From Mesorhizobium sp. WSM4311 (GTDB lineage Bacteria; Pseudomonadota; Alphaproteobacteria; Rhizobiales; Rhizobiaceae): a stretch of DNA of 64,000 nucleotides. Below the pieces are notes generated by a model, which saw only the letters and a list, made by a program, of their open reading frames with translations, ran no database searches and was not told the origin of the DNA. Shown here in pieces: positions 60,460-64,000 of this stretch; position 1 is the stretch's first letter, and each line of letters opens with the position of its first letter. Location: assembly GCF_002295115.1 (NCBI RefSeq), contig NZ_NSFV01000009.1, positions 124,001 to 188,000 on the forward strand, in the 5' to 3' direction. The position numbers and the translations under genes are program-made.

Positions 60460-60617
60460 TGCCGTCTCCGTTCACCACATATGGCTGGCGCGCTAGCCTG
60501 GGGGCCACTATCGCGCAACTAAATCCGCAATTCGCCTGCTTTATGCCGCGATTCAGCGGTTAGGGCGATGATCGCGGAAATGTCAATTCTTGTTTCGCAT
60601 TTGCGAACGCCCCATAA

Positions 60618-61247
60618 ATGGGTGAAATGAAGCCGTACCCCAAATATTTCGAGAAGATTCGCATCCGCCCGGAGAAGGATGCGGAGCTGAAGTCGCACTC
60701 GCCGATCTGCCAGTGGGACGGCTGCAAGGAGCCTGGCACCCATCGCGCGCCGGTCGGGCGCATGAAGGAGGGCGAGTATTTCCGCTTCTGCTTCGATCAT
60801 GTGCGCGAGTACAACAAGGGCTTCAACTACTTCTCCGGCGTGCCGGACACCGAGGTCGCGCGCTTCCAGAAGGAGGCCATGACCGGCCATCGACCGACCT
60901 GGAAGATGGGCGTCAACGGCGCCTCGACACGTTCGTCACCCGATATGGCGCAGATGCGCTCCGGCCGTGCCGGCTATTACAACCGCATGCGCGACCCGTT
61001 CGACCTGTTCAAGGGGCCGAAGGATCCGCGCGAGGCGCGCGAGCGCAAGGCCAAGCCGCTTGAGGCCAAGGCGCTGGAAACGCTTGGCCTTGATACAAAG
61101 GCGACTGGCAAGGATATCAAGGCGCGCTATAAGGAACTGGTGAAACGCCACCATCCGGATGCGAATGGCGGCGACAGAGGTTCGGAAGACCGGTTCCGCG
61201 ATGTGCTGCAGGCCTATCGCGTGCTCAAACAGGCGGGCCTGTGCTGA
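60618..61247 (+). CDS. J-domain (DnaJ-like) protein with N-terminal Cys-rich segment
   Basis: The gene encodes 209 residues. A J domain is at the C-terminus (about 148-207), with HPD in VKRHHPDANGG. The N-terminal part has a CxxxxC arrangement and histidines (CQWDGCKEPGTHR, then FCFDHVREYN), which may hold zinc. A J domain at the end instead of the start is unusual compared with DnaJ. It probably recruits DnaK to a specific client. The position between bolA and cobS is, as I recall, conserved in Rhizobiales. Start ATG 60618; ATG 60627 is an alternative. Confidence 0.87.
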   Translation: MGEMKPYPKYFEKIRIRPEKDAELKSHSPICQWDGCKEPGTHRAPVGRMKEGEYFRFCFDHVREYNKGFNYFSGVPDTEVARFQKEAMTGHRPTWKMGVNGASTRSSPDMAQMRSGRAGYYNRMRDPFDLFKGPKDPREARERKAKPLEAKALETLGLDTKATGKDIKARYKELVKRHHPDANGGDRGSEDRFRDVLQAYRVLKQAGLC

Positions 61248-61370
61248 GCGACCCTACGGTTTGTGTCGCTTTCCAACTTTCATAAGGTTGGAAAAGGCTC
61301 TAAGACCGCCCCCGAACAAAATCGATTGCCGGCGAAACGGGACGTTTCGCCCGTGGAGACGTTGAGAGAT

Positions 61371-62357
61371 ATGAACAAGGTCGATCGCGACATCGCCAAC
61401 CTGCCCGACACGACGGTGTCGGTGAAGGACAAATTCGGCTTCGACTCCAAGATGGTGGTGCCGGCCTATTCGGTGACATCAGAACATGTGCCTGACGTCG
61501 ATCCGGACTATCTGTTCGACAAGGCAACGACGCTGGCGATCCTGGCGGGCTTTGCCTACAACCGCCGCGTCATGGTGTCGGGCTATCACGGCACCGGCAA
61601 GTCGACCCATATCGAACAGGTCGCCGCCCGTCTCAACTGGCCTTGCGTGCGCGTCAACCTCGACAGCCATGTCAGCCGTATCGACCTCGTCGGCAAGGAT
61701 GCGATCGTCGTCAAGGACGGGCTGCAGATCACCGAATTCCGCGACGGCATCCTACCCTGGGCCTACCAGCACAATGTCGCGCTCTGCTTCGACGAATACG
61801 ATGCCGGCCGTCCGGACGTGATGTTCGTCATCCAGCGCGTGCTGGAATCCTCGGGCCGGCTGACGCTGCTCGACCAGAGCCGGGTCATCCGTCCGCATCC
61901 GGCCTTCCGGCTGTTCTCGACCGCCAACACGGTCGGCCTCGGTGACACGACCGGCCTCTATCACGGCACGCAGCAGATCAACCAGGCGCAGATGGACCGC
62001 TGGTCGATCGTCACCACGCTGAACTACCTGCCGCACGACAATGAAGTGAACATCGTGCTGGCCAAGGCCAAGCACTATCGCGACAACAAGGGCAAGGACA
62101 TCGTCAACAAGATGGTGCGCGTCGCCGACATGACGCGCTCGGCCTTCATCAATGGCGATCTGTCGACCGTGATGAGCCCACGTACCGTCATCACCTGGGC
62201 CGAGAACGCCGAGATTTTCGGCAATATCGGCATGGCGTTCCGGCTGACCTTCCTCAACAAGTGCGACGAGCTGGAGCGCTCGGTGGTGGCCGAGTTCTAC
62301 CAGCGCGCCTTCGGCGAGGATCTGCCCGAGAGCGCCGCCAACGTGGTGCTGGGCTAA
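61371..62357 (+). CDS. cobS: Cobaltochelatase subunit CobS (AAA+ ATPase)
   Basis: The gene encodes 328 residues, near the 332 of Pseudomonas denitrificans CobS. The Walker A motif is GYHGTGKSTHIEQ, Walker B is VALCFDEYDAG, and FRLFSTANTVGLGD is sensor 1. CobS drives insertion of cobalt into hydrogenobyrinic acid a,c-diamide with CobT and CobN in aerobic B12 synthesis. ATG 61371 gives the family N-terminus; an upstream in-frame codon at 61263 would add a tail without homology. cobT begins 12 bases after its stop. Confidence 0.95.
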   Translation: MNKVDRDIANLPDTTVSVKDKFGFDSKMVVPAYSVTSEHVPDVDPDYLFDKATTLAILAGFAYNRRVMVSGYHGTGKSTHIEQVAARLNWPCVRVNLDSHVSRIDLVGKDAIVVKDGLQITEFRDGILPWAYQHNVALCFDEYDAGRPDVMFVIQRVLESSGRLTLLDQSRVIRPHPAFRLFSTANTVGLGDTTGLYHGTQQINQAQMDRWSIVTTLNYLPHDNEVNIVLAKAKHYRDNKGKDIVNKMVRVADMTRSAFINGDLSTVMSPRTVITWAENAEIFGNIGMAFRLTFLNKCDELERSVVAEFYQRAFGEDLPESAANVVLG

Positions 62358-62368
62358 GCAGAGCCTCG

Positions 62369-64000
62369 ATGGCGGGTCCGGGCGACAACACGCGCAACAA
62401 GTCGAAGACGGGGTCTGAAGCCGACAGCTTCAAGCGCGCCGTCACCGTCTGCATGCGCGCCATTGCCGGCGACAAGGACATGGAAGTCGGCTTCGCCAAG
62501 GACAGGCCGGCGCTCGCCGGCAGCCGGGCGCGCTTGCCGGAACTTCCGAAGAAGGCATCGAAGACCGATATCGCGATTACCCGCGGCCTCGGCGATTCCA
62601 TGGCGCTGAAGCGCGCCTGTCATGATGCGCGCATCCACACCAAGCTGGCGCCGGAAGGCAAGGCGGCGCGCGCCATCTATGACGCGGTCGAGCAGGCCCG
62701 TGTCGAGGCGATCGGCAGCCGCGCCATGCAGGGCGTTGCCGACAATATCGGCTCGATGCTGGAGGACAAATACGCCAAGGCCAATCTTGTCGACGTCAAG
62801 GACAAGGCCGACGCTCCGATCGAGGAAGCGCTGGCGCTCATGGTGCGCGAGAAGCTGACCGGCCGGGCGGTCCCGAAAAGCGGCGAGCGGCTGGTCGAGC
62901 TCTGGCGCCCCTGGGTCGAGGAAAAGGCCAAGGCCGACCTCGACGGCCTGTCGGCCAAGCTCGACGACCAGCAGGCCTTCGCCCGCGTCGTGCGCGAGAT
63001 GCTCGCCTCCATGGAGATGGCCGAGGAACTCGGTGACGACCAGGAGACGGAAGATTCCGAGGACAATGACGACAACCAGCCGCAAGGCGAGGAGCAGAGC
63101 GAGGAGGGCGGGGAAGAGGATTCCGGCTCCGAGCAGTCGCAGTCCGAGGATGCCGAGGCTTCGGCCGATGACGAGCAGTCGTCCGAGACGGAAGCCTCCG
63201 ACGCCACCGCCGACGATCTGTCCGACGACGACGATGCCGACGCCGAAACGCCCGGCGAGGCGCGCCGCAACGACAACCCCTTCACCAATCTGCCGAAGGA
63301 AATCGACTACAAGGTCTACACCGCCGCTTTCGACGAGACGGTCGGCGCCGAAGAGCTTTGCGAAGAGGAAGAGCTCGACCGGCTGCGCGCCTTCCTCGAC
63401 AAGCAGCTGGCCAATCTGTCTGGTGTCGTCGGGCGGCTGGCCAACCGGCTGCAGCGCCGGCTGATGGCGCAGCAGAACCGGTCGTGGGATTTCGACCTGG
63501 AAGAGGGCTATCTCGACCCGGCGCGGCTGGTGCGCGTCGTCATCGACCCGATGCAGCCGCTGTCCTTCAAGCAGGAACGCGACACCAAATTCCGCGACAC
63601 GGTGGTGACGCTGGTGCTCGACAATTCGGGCTCGATGCGCGGCCGGCCGATCACGGTCGCCGCCACCTGCGCCGACATTCTTGCCCGTACGCTGGAACGC
63701 TGCGGCGTTTCGGTCGAGATTCTCGGCTTCACCACGCGGGCGTGGAAGGGCGGGCAGGCGCGCGAGAAGTGGCTGAAGGACGGCAAGCCGCCGAACCCCG
63801 GCCGCCTCAACGATCTGCGCCACATCATCTACAAGTCGGCCGACCATCCGTGGCGGCGGGCACGGCGCAATCTCGGCCTGATGATGCGCGAAGGCCTGCT
63901 CAAGGAAAACATCGACGGCGAGGCGCTGCTGTGGGCGCACAGCCGCCTGATCGCCCGGCCCGAACAGCGCAAGATCCTGATGATGATCTCGGACGGCGCG
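62369..64000 (+). CDS. cobT: Cobaltochelatase subunit CobT, 3' truncated by window
   Basis: The open frame runs from ATG 62369 to the end of the window, 544 codons so far; full CobT is about 630. It begins MAGPGDNTRNKSKTG. A very acidic region (about residues 220-305, Glu/Asp/Ser-rich) lies in the middle, and a von Willebrand A-type domain starts with VVTLVLDNSGSMRG, the metal-ion adhesion site, near residue 415. It forms the chelatase complex with CobS and CobN. The frame is open to base 64000. Confidence 0.94.
   Translation, partial: MAGPGDNTRNKSKTGSEADSFKRAVTVCMRAIAGDKDMEVGFAKDRPALAGSRARLPELPKKASKTDIAITRGLGDSMALKRACHDARIHTKLAPEGKAARAIYDAVEQARVEAIGSRAMQGVADNIGSMLEDKYAKANLVDVKDKADAPIEEALALMVREKLTGRAVPKSGERLVELWRPWVEEKAKADLDGLSAKLDDQQAFARVVREMLASMEMAEELGDDQETEDSEDNDDNQPQGEEQSEEGGEEDSGSEQSQSEDAEASADDEQSSETEASDATADDLSDDDDADAETPGEARRNDNPFTNLPKEIDYKVYTAAFDETVGAEELCEEEELDRLRAFLDKQLANLSGVVGRLANRLQRRLMAQQNRSWDFDLEEGYLDPARLVRVVIDPMQPLSFKQERDTKFRDTVVTLVLDNSGSMRGRPITVAATCADILARTLERCGVSVEILGFTTRAWKGGQAREKWLKDGKPPNPGRLNDLRHIIYKSADHPWRRARRNLGLMMREGLLKENIDGEALLWAHSRLIARPEQRKILMMISDGA

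Noticed and set aside
63000..63280. Low-complexity acidic stretch of cobT as a frameshifted or non-coding region
   Set aside because: The frame is open throughout and a long acidic segment is a known property of CobT.

Overview
The window reads as chromosome of a Rhizobiales alphaproteobacterium, most likely Mesorhizobium or a close relative. The evidence is high GC, the aerobic cobaltochelatase pair cobS/cobT beside bolA and a DnaJ-like gene, the accA-xerD / aroK-aroB block, many ABC sugar importers, and short palindromic repeats of a kind I associate with Mesorhizobium. The genus call rests on remembered gene order and protein similarity, not on a database search.

Layout. 1-618: 3' end of a PiT phosphate transporter with a clear terminator. 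782-1627: unknown membrane protein. 2042-5863: ketone-body/PHB-type genes (patatin-like lipase, frameshifted acetoacetate decarboxylase, 3-hydroxybutyrate dehydrogenase, metallophosphoesterase). 6083-10817: operon of a DRL-type (DXP reductoisomerase-like) oxidoreductase with acetoin-dehydrogenase-like E1 alpha, E1 beta and E2; the E2 linker carries a palindromic repeat read in frame. 11028-15423: Fbp-type ABC importer followed by a decayed metallo-beta-lactamase-fold gene. 15530-18758: tandem duplication of a proline-rich DUF930 gene, with a fragment of the downstream HAD phosphatase trapped between the copies. 19697-24414: a complete sorbitol-type PTS (gutM, srlA, srlE, srlB) with its own HPr-Enzyme I fusion. 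24536-37020: a SorC regulator and a divergent sugar cluster (class II aldolase, two FGGY kinases, HAD-IIA phosphatase, DeoR regulator, CUT2 ABC importer, D-tagatose 3-epimerase-family enzyme, cupin). 37168-43998: an arabinoside cluster (ArsR-type regulator with a large extra domain, cytoplasmic GH51, CUT1 importer, UgpC-type ATPase) with candidate shared operators. 44165-46742: multicopper oxidase, YqaA-like protein and cytochrome b561. 46827-46903: tRNA-Arg(CCU). 46988-64000: core genes (M20 hydrolase, D,D-carboxypeptidase, CobW-like GTPase, TusA-like protein, L,D-transpeptidase, accA, xerD, aroK, aroB, truncated CorC-like protein, esterase, ThDP enzyme, bolA, DnaJ-like, cobS, cobT running off the end).

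The cluster most likely to be new biology is the DRL/AcoABC-like operon. 1-deoxy-D-xylulose 5-phosphate has the same CH3-CO-CHOH head as acetoin, so these enzymes could form a catabolic route from a methylerythritol-type compound to acetyl-CoA plus a triose phosphate. This is inference. Other leads are the sorbitol-type PTS with no sorbitol-6-phosphate dehydrogenase beside it, the ArsR-type arabinoside regulon, and the ketose-epimerase sugar cluster of unknown substrate.
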